Assembly (NCBI GenBank): GCA_001839685.1
Contig: MLAK01000583.1
Location: forward strand, 21,912-85,911
Direction of reading: 5' to 3'
DNA from: Tritrichomonas foetus
Taxonomy: Eukaryota; Parabasalia; Tritrichomonadida; Tritrichomonadidae
Length of the DNA stretch: 64,000 nt
Numbering within the stretch: position 1 is the stretch's first letter; each line of letters starts with the position of its first letter. A model generated the notes under the pieces. The model was not told where the DNA came from. It did not search any database and worked only from the letters and a program-made list of their open reading frames with translations. Shown here one piece after another: positions 28,173 through 37,592 of this stretch. The position numbers and the translations under genes are program-made.

Positions 28173-30736
28173 CGATGATGAATTTGATGCCTGATAAAAA
28201 TATTTATTGAAAGATATTTAAAGAATCATTGATTTTGATGCGATCAATTCAATTTGATTAAACCGAAATTTTTTCTTTAGATAAAAATTATAATTGATTG
28301 AAATTTTTCAAAAAATGAATTGATGAAGACAAATCTGAATTGAATTATTTCATGAAATAATTAACTTTTTCTAATATATAACAATATTTGTGATTGGATT
28401 TTTTCTTTGGAATATTGATACATTTTTCACAATTTCAGATAAATATAAGAAATGAAAAGATTCTAATGTTATTGAGCCAAAAATTGAGAGAGACAAAAAA
28501 TTTTCAAAAGAAAGCAATTATAAAATATTTTAATACATATTATAAAGTGCGATCAGTATTACCGTAAAAATTTTTCGGTAATTTGACTTTTCATTTGACC
28601 TTATATATTTACGGGAGAAGATGGAGAGATAAATTTTATTTTTCAAGAAACAAAAAAAGAGAATTTTATAAAAGATCAAATTATTGAAAGTTTATTTGTA
28701 GGAAATATAAACACTGTTGATGTATTTAGCAAAAAGACTGAATATTATGAATAGATTCTTGATATTATAATATTCGAATTTTTTGTTTTTGTTGCATCCA
28801 AAAATAAATACAACTGGAAAGCTTCGAAATAAATTTTCCAGATAACATTTCAATTTCAATGATTTCCTTTCCTATGAAAAAAAATAAATTGGTAAAAAAC
28901 AGATTAGAACTTCAGTTGAGGAAAAATTACTCATAGTAAAAGAATTATTAAAAACTGCTCTCAATTTGCTGTGTCGTTCAGTGATTAATCACTGTATTTC
29001 AGAGAATTTTGAATATTCATTATTCGGATTTTAGTGATTCTATTATTTTGTTGAAGAAAATTCAACTACATGAAAATTGAATGGCAAATATATGTATTCT
29101 TGGAAACTCTGGCTCAAGATAAACCGTTACCGTGTAATCTGCTTTCTAAAAATTATTTTTATTTTTTTTATTTTTTATTTTTTTACTTTTACTTTTAACG
29201 ACTCCAGTACAGATGTGGACATGAAAACTGCTCTTTGTTTGGGATGGTGGTGGTTAATGTGTTAACCTATTCAATTTTGAATGAAAAATAGATATCGTCA
29301 TAATTTTAGTTTATCTTGAGACACTATGTGTCGATTTAAAAATCAAATATGGAACATCTATATAATCATTTATTATTTCTGTATTCAAAAAATGTAAGCA
29401 ATTCCTTTGCTAAATGATGACTTATTGATCAATTCTTTCCCAAATCTATCGAAAGATGACGAATAATTTCAATTCAAATGAAGTTCTTTCAAATTTGAAA
29501 AGAAAAATGAAGTCAATTAACAGCATTCCATACTATGCGCATTTCATTAATCAAGAAAAGCATTCACCGCTATATCTAGCACGGGGAAAAAAAATTGAAA
29601 TTGAAAACGGATTTCAAGAATTAAATGCACTTTCAATTATTCAAAGGGCTCTATGAAATCCTATTGGAATTTTATGCAAACAATTATTTTGCGAGCGGTG
29701 ACCGGTGAATAATTCCAAAAGTTTAATGCTCTACAAAAATACTCTCAAATGCAGGACATATAGGAAATTTCCCCAAGTATTTGAAAACTTCACAGTATTC
29801 AATTTTTTCGAAAAAGTTTGTGCTTCAAAAAGATCATCCAAATGTTGGTAAAATAGCTTAATTTGAAAAAAATCTTTGTATTTTTACCATTGATATAAGC
29901 AATCCTTCCAAAAAAGCCGAATGTACTGTTATTTCTATATTTTCTCTTTTTCTCAAATAATCGAATTATACTTCTTAAAGTTGCATAACTTTTGAACCCT
30001 AAACAAAAACGGTTGGCCAAATTTGGTTTGAAAAAAATTATCGTCTTTTCTGTCCATTCAATTTGAACCGGTATTAATCTCGACAAAAATTGAATAGATG
30101 TTTTCGTTTGTTGGCAAAGAGAAATGGACAAATTTAAAATGAATAGTATCTTAAATTAATCATTAAAGTGATTAGGTAAGATTCTAAAGTGATTTCAACA
30201 TTCACTTAATTTCCATAGAAATTTTTTAATGTTAGTGTTTGAAAATGATAAATTCATGTGTTTGATGATGTATATGATAATAGTGAGTATATATTAATAC
30301 AAATCATAGTTCAAACAATCAAAGTGATTTGAAATTGAACAAAATGTCGTATGGCATGACCTTTTTTTAATGAGATATGCTTTTTGGTATTTAAAATAGG
30401 TAAAAGTGATGTGACTTTGTGGGTCTCTTCAACTTATTCAGCCATTAGAGGAGGCGCGACTCCTCCAGTCGAAGTGACTCAGAGAACCAGCTTTAAGTTT
30501 TGTCCTTTTTTGATCTTTATTTGACTTTCACTTCACGCTTTGCTTATCTTATAGGAAATTGGGTTTAGCCCAAGTCTTTTAATTTGTTTCTCATAATCTC
30601 GCCTGCTTGGAGTCTTCTTTTATTTGTAAATGTCCTTTCTAACATGTAGTGTAATATGTTGATGATGAAAATTAAAAAAGAATTTTCAAACATTAAAAAA
30701 AATGCTTTATATAAATAACAAAATATAAATCCAAAT
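28173..30736. other. 2.6 kb intergenic region, mostly empty
   Basis: No well-supported gene. A 66-codon frame 29456-29656 on the plus strand starts with ATG and has a protein-like composition but no family signal. A 110-codon frame at 29799-30131 on the minus strand opens only from TTG. A near-perfect palindrome around ATTACCG...CGGTAAT lies at 28558-28582. A GC-richer segment at 30421-30488 can fold as a three-way junction and is listed separately. A stem TTGGG/CCCAA lies near 30557-30571. Confidence 0.45.
30421..30488 (+). ncRNA. Candidate structured RNA (three-way junction)
   Basis: GGGTCTCT (30421-30428) can pair with AGAGAACC (30481-30488) with one mismatch. The helix encloses a perfect 6-bp hairpin GAGGAG/CTCCTC (30448-30453 with 30460-30465, loop GCGCGA) and a 4-bp hairpin AGTC/GACT (30467-30470 with 30476-30479). 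A run of six T at 30506-30511 could end Pol III transcription. The segment is far richer in G+C than the surrounding spacer. No known RNA family is recognised, and the strand is uncertain. Confidence 0.3.
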
Positions 30737-31906
30737 TCAGTATCTGTTTCCACGATTACGGGGATATCCAAAACTTTGAGACTGCCTCTCATTTCCACGA
30801 CTTTCATTTTTTTGGCCACCATAATCCCTCCTTTCGTCCCTTCTGTCATCCCTTTCGTGACGTTCGGAATCGTTTCTGTCTCTTCGGGAGTAGTCTCTCT
30901 GGTACTCGCGGTCACGAGGAGGTTCGTCATCTCGAAAGTCTCGAATTCTTCCAGTATCCCTTGAGTATCCTTGTTGGCGCCTGTCTCTCTCCCGATCAAA
31001 AACTTCCCTTTCAGTTCTATCTCTATCTCTTTCTCTTTCTCTGTCCCTATCACGATCGCGGCCGCGGTCACCATCGTAGCTTCTTTCGCGTGGAGCATCG
31101 CGAGAGTCTCTCTGACTGTGATGGTGTCTTTCTTGCCTCCTTCTGTCGTAGTTTCTATCGTCGTCACGGAAGTCTCTTTCTCGACTGTGCATTCGGGAAT
31201 CCCTTGCATCCCTGAATTCTCTAGAGTCTCTAGAGTCTCTATTATCCCGGGAGTCTCTGCTATCTCTGTGATCTCGATTGTCGCGACTGCTTTCGCGTCT
31301 GGGAAGCTGGCGGTCGTGTGGTTGACCGCGAGATGGTCTTTCGCGTCGAGCTTGCGCTAGTTGGCACTGTTGAAGGACAGAGTCGGAAGGGAACTTTGGG
31401 TGGATGAAATTGCAGTTGTCGCCATGCCTGCATTGATTCTCGAAAAACTGCTTGCAGGTTGCATCTTCGAAATTATAAACAGGCGAAAATTGTACATCGA
31501 TTGGGCGACCAGCATAGAATCGACTTTTTAGATCGTTAATCGCAGAAATTGAATCTTCTTCATTGACGAATCGAACGAGAACGTTTCCGACCAAATGGTC
31601 GCAAAGATTTCCTGAAACAAGTAAATCTTCAATGGGGCCGTATTTTCGCAACTCTTCGTATATATCGATATAAAATTCGTCGAAATTTCGAGCAAGAGTG
31701 TTTGGTTCGATAATGAGGGTATTTTCTGGTAAAAGCGAGATGAATTTGAGCGGGTTTGGGTAAATATTACTGAGTAAAAGGGTTTTGGAAATTAATGGTC
31801 GAATATGCATTCGCGAACAGGCTTCGCCGTGCATGCATGCGCCAGCCCTTTGAAAAAACGTGCAGTATATCTGATTTTTTTCTTGTTTTCCCTTTTGGTT
31901 ACTCAT
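30737..31906 (-). CDS. U2AF small subunit-like splicing factor (U2AF35)
   Basis: A 389-residue protein with the exact U2AF35 architecture. A CCCH zinc finger at 15-34 (C-x8-C-x5-C-x3-H) is followed by a UHM-type RRM at about 43-141 and a second CCCH finger at 151-169 (C-x7-C-x5-C-x3-H), then a ~200-residue tail rich in Arg-Asp, Arg-Ser and Arg-Glu dipeptides. U2AF35 recognises the AG at the 3' splice site and recruits U2 snRNP through its partner U2AF65. The RS/RD tail is much longer than in human U2AF35. Frames overlapping its tail on either strand are by-products of the repetitive codons. Finding this factor fits the presence of introns in this genome. Confidence 0.93.
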   Translation of the reverse strand: MSNQKGKQEKNQIYCTFFQRAGACMHGEACSRMHIRPLISKTLLLSNIYPNPLKFISLLPENTLIIEPNTLARNFDEFYIDIYEELRKYGPIEDLLVSGNLCDHLVGNVLVRFVNEEDSISAINDLKSRFYAGRPIDVQFSPVYNFEDATCKQFFENQCRHGDNCNFIHPKFPSDSVLQQCQLAQARRERPSRGQPHDRQLPRRESSRDNRDHRDSRDSRDNRDSRDSREFRDARDSRMHSRERDFRDDDRNYDRRRQERHHHSQRDSRDAPRERSYDGDRGRDRDRDRERERDRDRTEREVFDRERDRRQQGYSRDTGRIRDFRDDEPPRDREYQRDYSRRDRNDSERHERDDRRDERRDYGGQKNESRGNERQSQSFGYPRNRGNRY

Positions 31907-32664
31907 TTAAATGGGAAAACTTCAAAATTTTTTTTGATGTGAATGAACACAGATAAAGGAAATCAATCTCTCAAAACATAAGAAATACATTTATAGTTAT
32001 TAAATAGCAAAAAGATGTCAATTTATGAATATGGTCTATGTCATTCACCATAATTTTGTGGTTTCATTCATCATCAATATTTCTTGATTATAAAAATTTA
32101 AGGATTTATTGAAGGAACTGTGTTAGATTGAAATTATATATTTTCACGTTATATTTTTATAAAAAAGTTTACTTTAGAAAAAATAAAGAGCTCAAAAAAA
32201 CACGAAAAAAATTACCAATATCTTAAATTTATTATAAAATTACATCTTACATATAGTTTGTAAAGCTTGTATTCATGAAATCTTAATAAATCAGATTCAT
32301 CAATACACTCGGTTGAAATTGTATGCTATCTAACAAAGTTCACGTCAATTTCTAAATAGTTTTTATTTATCTAACAAAGTTAATACATTATGTAAATTCT
32401 CTATATCGATTCTAATTAATAAAAATTTCAAAAAAAAAAACAACAAAATATCACATCGAATGGAACAGAAATTCAAGAAAAACCATCAATAATGCTGAAA
32501 CATGAAGTCGGAAGGAATAAATTATACTTGTTTGAAACTTAAATGAATAGTAAATGGAATTGAAACGAAGAAATTTTGGTTCGAAGTAATCTGGTAATAT
32601 CTCCTTGATTCAATTCGTCATTTGTTAAGATCATTTTCAGAGTCAGATTCATATTAAGTCAAAT
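31907..32664. other. Intergenic spacer
   Basis: AT-rich region between two minus-strand genes. The 13-mer tatctaacaaagt occurs twice (near 32328 and 32369). No gene is recognised. Confidence 0.5.
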
Positions 32665-33921
32665 TTATTTCTTATGTGTCTTCCTTCTAAATTCCTTCAG
32701 TAACTCTGTATATTCCTGTTGTTCTGTCATTCTTCGTTCTTCATCCTTAACGAATTCTGGAAGCTTGCTTAAGATTTCATCATGAATTAAATCTATTTGT
32801 GGCTGTAAGGAATTAATTTCTTCTTTATATTGTTCAATTTCTTGAGAAAACACATCATTACAACATTCTTGGCCTTCTGTTGGCTTTTCAAGTCCCGCAC
32901 TCTGTAACTCTAATTCTAAACGTTCTTCAAATGGATGACTTAAATAGTCATCACATCCAATTCGAGGCAAAAGAACATGAGTCAGTAAGAAATCATTATT
33001 TTCTGGTGAATCAATATCATCATCATTTGCTTTTGGAAGTGGTTTAGCTTCAACAAAAGCCGATAAAAGGTAATGAAAAGTGCTTCTGTTGTTTTTTTGA
33101 ATATCTTCAATCGGAAATGGCGGCACCCGTTTACGCCAATATTCACTAACTTCGTTTGGTGATGGTGGTTTACCAGGCGGTTGTAAAATTTGATTTTTAG
33201 ATTTGCGAGATTCCCTTTGAGAGTTTCTGACAACATCACGTAAATGGTCGCTCCAATGTTGTCGAGATTGAGTTGTTCCGACTAATTTTTCTGTGTCAAT
33301 TGCTCGGCATATTTCATCAATATCTTTTTCAGTAGGTAATGGTCTAAAAAGTGGAGCCGAGCGAACCCAAATATCGAGCGGATTTCCAGTATTTTGTGTT
33401 GTGTTTCTTTCAATTGCCCGATAACTCCTTTCACTTCGTAGTGTATTGTTTTTGTTATTGTTTAGATTAATATTATTGCCTGAATTTACATTCGCGTTAT
33501 TCTTGGAATTTCTGTCGTTACGAAGTCCTGATGAAGTCTTTTGTGCGATATTATTTTGTCGGGGCGGAGGAACTTTCTGCTCTGGTTTATTAATATCTGG
33601 AATTGGACGAATTCCGATCGGAATTGTTAGCTGGTTTTCTATAATCGGCGGTTTACTCTGTTGAATGCAATTTTGGATCATTTTCTCGAGTGCTACTTTC
33701 TTATTATCGAATTTATTTTTGGATTCCAAAATTCTGGACTGTGCGCGGTTTAATTCTTCTTGGAGCTTTTTATAGTCGGTTGGTTGAAGATTTGACATTT
33801 GAATTTGCTGCGTGGCGAGTTGTTTACAAAAAGTCATTTCATTTGTGTTGATTATCAACTCGTCTTTGTTGATAATATGTTCCCCGAAGGGAGGATTTCT
33901 TGGGCGCTGGATTTGGAACAT
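32665..33921 (-). CDS. ADA3-like protein (histone acetyltransferase complex subunit)
   Basis: A 418-residue protein. Residues about 40-95 form an N-terminal coiled coil, followed by a disordered Asn/Pro-rich linker (about 105-185). The middle has a conserved-looking DIWVRSAPLFRPLPTEKDID segment. The last ~95 residues give HPFEERLELELQSAGLE, then an acidic loop, then a long helix with EI..YKEEINSLQPQIDLI and REE-type charged ends. This order mirrors the C-terminal ADA3 domain: an SLE.RI.EEL...GL motif, then DE...EL...Q.EL.....N and a long basic helix. ADA3 links the GCN5 acetyltransferase and ADA2 within SAGA/ADA complexes. The assignment rests on motif order, not a search. Confidence 0.5.
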   Translation of the reverse strand: MFQIQRPRNPPFGEHIINKDELIINTNEMTFCKQLATQQIQMSNLQPTDYKKLQEELNRAQSRILESKNKFDNKKVALEKMIQNCIQQSKPPIIENQLTIPIGIRPIPDINKPEQKVPPPRQNNIAQKTSSGLRNDRNSKNNANVNSGNNINLNNNKNNTLRSERSYRAIERNTTQNTGNPLDIWVRSAPLFRPLPTEKDIDEICRAIDTEKLVGTTQSRQHWSDHLRDVVRNSQRESRKSKNQILQPPGKPPSPNEVSEYWRKRVPPFPIEDIQKNNRSTFHYLLSAFVEAKPLPKANDDDIDSPENNDFLLTHVLLPRIGCDDYLSHPFEERLELELQSAGLEKPTEGQECCNDVFSQEIEQYKEEINSLQPQIDLIHDEILSKLPEFVKDEERRMTEQQEYTELLKEFRRKTHKK

Positions 33922-35361
33922 TTCTGGTATGGATATAAAATAAAAATAACTTTGGAATAAAGAAGAGCTGAGAAAATCTTCAAAAACAAAGGTGAATTAT
34001 TTGGCCGTTTTTTTGGCCAATCCTTGTAAAATATTATTGAGCTTAACCGATTTTTTTGGAAAGTGGATGGCAAAATAGTAAGCTGCAGCCAAGCCATTAG
34101 TTTTGATTTTGTGATGTGAACTTGTTTCCCCAAAGATTGTTGAATAAAACCTTAGCAAAAGATTTAGGATATTTTCAGAAACTAAAGAAGACTGTCTTTC
34201 TTATGAAAATAATACATATGAGTTTTCAAATAATAAATATTATAAGATAGAAAGTTTTTTAGAAGTTCGGTATAATTCCGAAATTCATGAATGTTTTATT
34301 TCCCAGTGAAAAAAAAAGAGAAATTAGCATAAAATTATGAAAAATTAAGATCATTTCAATGTCTTTCGAAAAGAACATGAATAACTATTTCGAATTTTTA
34401 TTATTGTCACTTCTTTGAAAAAAACATTAAAAAAGTAATTTTATATACTTCTGTATTACAACCGAAAGTTATACCAAAATTCAAAATTCTCCTTTCGAAT
34501 TGACCAAATTTGAAATTAATCTCTTTTGGGCTTGACCGTAAGGCAGAGGTTTAATTCTTTATCATAATTTAAAGGTAACTACTACTGTTATCCAATTATA
34601 TATAACACTTTCAATTTCGAAACGAATATAGTTGGTCGCTACTATTATCGTCATCTCGTAAAGAACACTCATATTCCGAATACATACATAATTATAAATT
34701 TATTCATGAACTTTTTTGGACAATTATTTTTTGATGATTAGATTTTCAGTCCAAACTCACTTTTTTCTTTTACTTTTTGCAAATTTATCCAAAGAAGTTA
34801 ATATAAAATATGCATGCCCCTTTTTAGTATATATATTTCCCAAAAAGATGGAGAAATCACAATGGATCGATGACAAATTCTACTAATTCAAAAAGTTTTA
34901 CCCATTATTCTAGATCATTCAATTTTCACTTTTTAAATATTTGTGAATATACAAAAAAAGTGATATGATATAGAACTAACCATATCTTCACATGAATTAT
35001 TAATGATTGAGATAAATAATTGTTCCAAATTATAATAATATTATTAAACGAAAATATAGAATTAATGTTTCTTTTTTCCACTAGAAAGAACGAAATCACA
35101 TCTACAAAATTATCATTTTTTGTGAAGTATTCAAAAACATTTCTTAAAAAGTTCCCTCGTACTTTTTATTTAGTAAATTCTTTCAAATCTTCAGATAGAA
35201 TTTCTAACAAAAAGTTATTTCCATATTTTATACTAAAAATTCAAAATTGAAAGAAATGTTATTAAATTATTGAAAAAAATTCACCATCTATTGAAAAAAA
35301 AAAATAAATCGATATCAAACAATTCCTCACTTCATTCTTCATCTTCAAAACCTAAAAACAA
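33922..35361. other. 1.4 kb divergent promoter region
   Basis: The region between the divergently transcribed ADA3-like and transporter genes. Frames at 33855-34133 (minus) and 35020-35250 (plus) are AT-driven and lack any domain. A trichomonad Inr-like TCACTTCATT sits at 35327-35336. Nothing else is recognised. Confidence 0.5.
35327..35336 (+). promoter_or_regulatory. Inr-like element of the transporter gene
   Basis: TCACTTCATT matches the extended trichomonad initiator pattern TCA(+1)YTWYTCATTA apart from a missing pyrimidine. It would give a 5' UTR of about 33 nt to the ATG at 35362. Confidence 0.45.
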
Positions 35362-36738
35362 ATGAGACCGCACGGAGAAAACTGGGTTCCTCTTTGCAAA
35401 CGTGACAGCATCAGCACATTATGGATTGTCGCAATCTGCGCAAATCAACTTACAATGAACTTCATTTGGGTTCCAATAGGCGCTCTCACCAATCCATACT
35501 GTCAGAAACTCGGCCTTAATAACGTCGCAACAACACTCGTTCAACTTATCGGTTCGATCGTCGGAATTCTCGTTCCGCCATTTGCAGCTGTCTGGAGTGA
35601 CACAACAACAATGAAATTTGGACGTAGAAGGATTTACATGATTTGCGGTGAATTCCTCGTTCTTGTCGGTTTGATGATGGTTGCCTTTTGTCGAGAACTT
35701 TCACCAAAAAGCCACAGCGGCGCAATTGCCGTTTTTGTAATTGGTCAAATCCTTGCATCTGTTGGAGGAAACTCGGCAAATGGTCCAGGACGTTCAATGT
35801 GTTCTGATCTTGTTCCACCATCACAACAAGTTCTCGTTTCAAACATCTGCACACTTTATGCAGGTCTCTCTGGAGTGATCTCCAACCTCATTGGTGCTTT
35901 GAAACTCTACCAATACACATCAATGAATAATGAAACACTCGTTTTAATGGTTAGCTGTATTATCGGTTTCGTTTCTCTTGTCATTTCTGTTGTTGTTTCA
36001 CCAGAAGAACCATTAACTGAAAAACCAGAAACAGTCAATCCATTACGATTAATCGGACAATCCTTCAAATTCCTTACTCGTGACTTAGGTTATATCTGTG
36101 CTGCTTTCTTGTTCTTCCAACTTGGTGTTGCTATGTACTCCTGGAATCACACAAACTATATGGGTAAGGTTGTTTTCAAGGGAGATGCTTCAAGTAATGA
36201 TGGTGTTTATGATTCTGGTGTTTCTCATGCACAGCTTTTGATGTTGATCCAAACAATTGTTCAAGTTGTTTTCTCATTCTTAAATACAGCAGTAGTTAAC
36301 CGTATTGGTCTTAAGAACACATGGATTTTTGGAATGTGCTGCGGTATCGTTTGTGATCTTCTCTTCTTCTTCATTTTGGACAAATGGGCTTACATCATTT
36401 CTTACATCACACAAGGTATTGTTCAAGTTATTGCTAACTCTACACCATATGCTATGGTTACACTCATCACTCCAAGTGATAAACTTGCAGGAATTATCAC
36501 TATTGTTATCTTTTTCGGTAATATTGCTGGTGTAATCGCACAATTCGGCCTTCAAATGGGTTTGGGTTCAGTTGCATGGTTTTCAGCTAACCCTGGACGT
36601 TTGATTGGTGTTTCACTTGTGTTCCTTATCGTTGCTCTCGTTTTCGGATACCTTGGCTTTAATGTCAGTGGTAAGAACGTTGAAAATGACTTCAGCGAGT
36701 CAACAGATTCAAGTGAAGACAAACCAGCTGCGTTATAA
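35362..36738 (+). CDS. MFS transporter, SLC45/sucrose-transporter-like
   Basis: A 458-residue protein with about twelve hydrophobic helices in two halves. Between helices 2 and 3 is the family signature GSIVGILVPPFAAVWSDTTT followed by FGRRRIYM, matching the G-x-x-V-x-P-x-x-G-x-x-S-D and R-x-G-R-R-R-P pattern of SLC45 and plant sucrose/H+ symporters. A long cytosolic loop lies between helices 6 and 7 and an acidic tail at the C-terminus. It probably imports sugars across the plasma membrane, but the substrate cannot be read from sequence. Codons are C/T-biased in a way that suggests good expression. Confidence 0.85.
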   Translation: MRPHGENWVPLCKRDSISTLWIVAICANQLTMNFIWVPIGALTNPYCQKLGLNNVATTLVQLIGSIVGILVPPFAAVWSDTTTMKFGRRRIYMICGEFLVLVGLMMVAFCRELSPKSHSGAIAVFVIGQILASVGGNSANGPGRSMCSDLVPPSQQVLVSNICTLYAGLSGVISNLIGALKLYQYTSMNNETLVLMVSCIIGFVSLVISVVVSPEEPLTEKPETVNPLRLIGQSFKFLTRDLGYICAAFLFFQLGVAMYSWNHTNYMGKVVFKGDASSNDGVYDSGVSHAQLLMLIQTIVQVVFSFLNTAVVNRIGLKNTWIFGMCCGIVCDLLFFFILDKWAYIISYITQGIVQVIANSTPYAMVTLITPSDKLAGIITIVIFFGNIAGVIAQFGLQMGLGSVAWFSANPGRLIGVSLVFLIVALVFGYLGFNVSGKNVENDFSESTDSSEDKPAAL

Positions 36739-37592
36739 GTTAGAATAAACTAGATATAAAACAATTAGTATCTCTTGCTTTTTTTCACTACTATCTTGAA
36801 AGATCATCTTTATTTCTTTATTTGATCAAATTAATTAATTTAACTTCTATATTTTTGCTTCATAAATAGGAAAATACTAATCACATATTTATATATTTTG
36901 CTAGTATTATTTATGACCAATATTGGTATCAATAAGTGAAATAAATCATGAAATCCCCTTCAAGATGTTGGAAATAATGTAGTAAGAACTATCAACATAT
37001 AAAGAAAGCACAATTACATATTCACATGTTACAAAAATTATCTAATATTGATGATATTAAAAGTTAAATATAGAATTTGAATACTTAGAAGTAAATGTTG
37101 GTTAGTTTCATCGAAATATTTTAATAAGTGAGGGATTAAAGAACCTATCTTTATTTATTTTAATATGACATTTTTTCCAGAAGTTCACAAATGCACAAAT
37201 ATTGGTTTGAAAATGAAATAATATATAATTATCTTGAGTAGGAAACATCATTTGATATGAATCGTAAGCAATCACGAACATAAAAATATATTAACCAGCT
37301 GAAGGTTGCTATTAAATAATTCTTACAGTTAAACCTCTTCGTTTTTTGTTTATTTAAATCACTGAAAAGATAATTTCAATAACTTATTTATATTTTTAAC
37401 AGTATTTAGTAGTACATCTTGGTGCTTCTTTATTTTTTTATTTCACGATACTATTGTGATTGCTATCTTCATAAAACCTACATATCATAAAACTATCGAA
37501 TTTTTCAATGAAGTAAAAGTGAATTCATGATGTATCAGAAATTTCTGTGATTCACAAGCTTTTTGTGAGTTATTTCAAATCATTGAGACAGA
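36739..37592. other. Intergenic spacer
   Basis: Roughly 850 bp of AT-rich DNA between two plus-strand genes. No frame, repeat or structure is worth naming. Confidence 0.5.

Noticed and set aside
29799..30131. 110-codon minus-strand frame
   Set aside because: Opens from TTG with no ATG in a sensible position; AT-driven residues and no domain.
30421..30488. U4 snRNA reading of the GC-rich island (shares GAGGCGCGA with human U4)
   Set aside because: The kink-turn, U6-pairing region and Sm site of U4 are not present; only a short chance match.
30565..31209. 214-codon minus-strand frame overlapping the U2AF35 tail
   Set aside because: Thr/Glu-rich by-product of reading the repetitive Arg-Asp/Arg-Ser codons in a shifted frame.
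34530..34560. tRNA-like stretch ...gtaaggcagagg...
   Set aside because: No cloverleaf, no T-arm GTTCRANYC and no acceptor pairing could be built.
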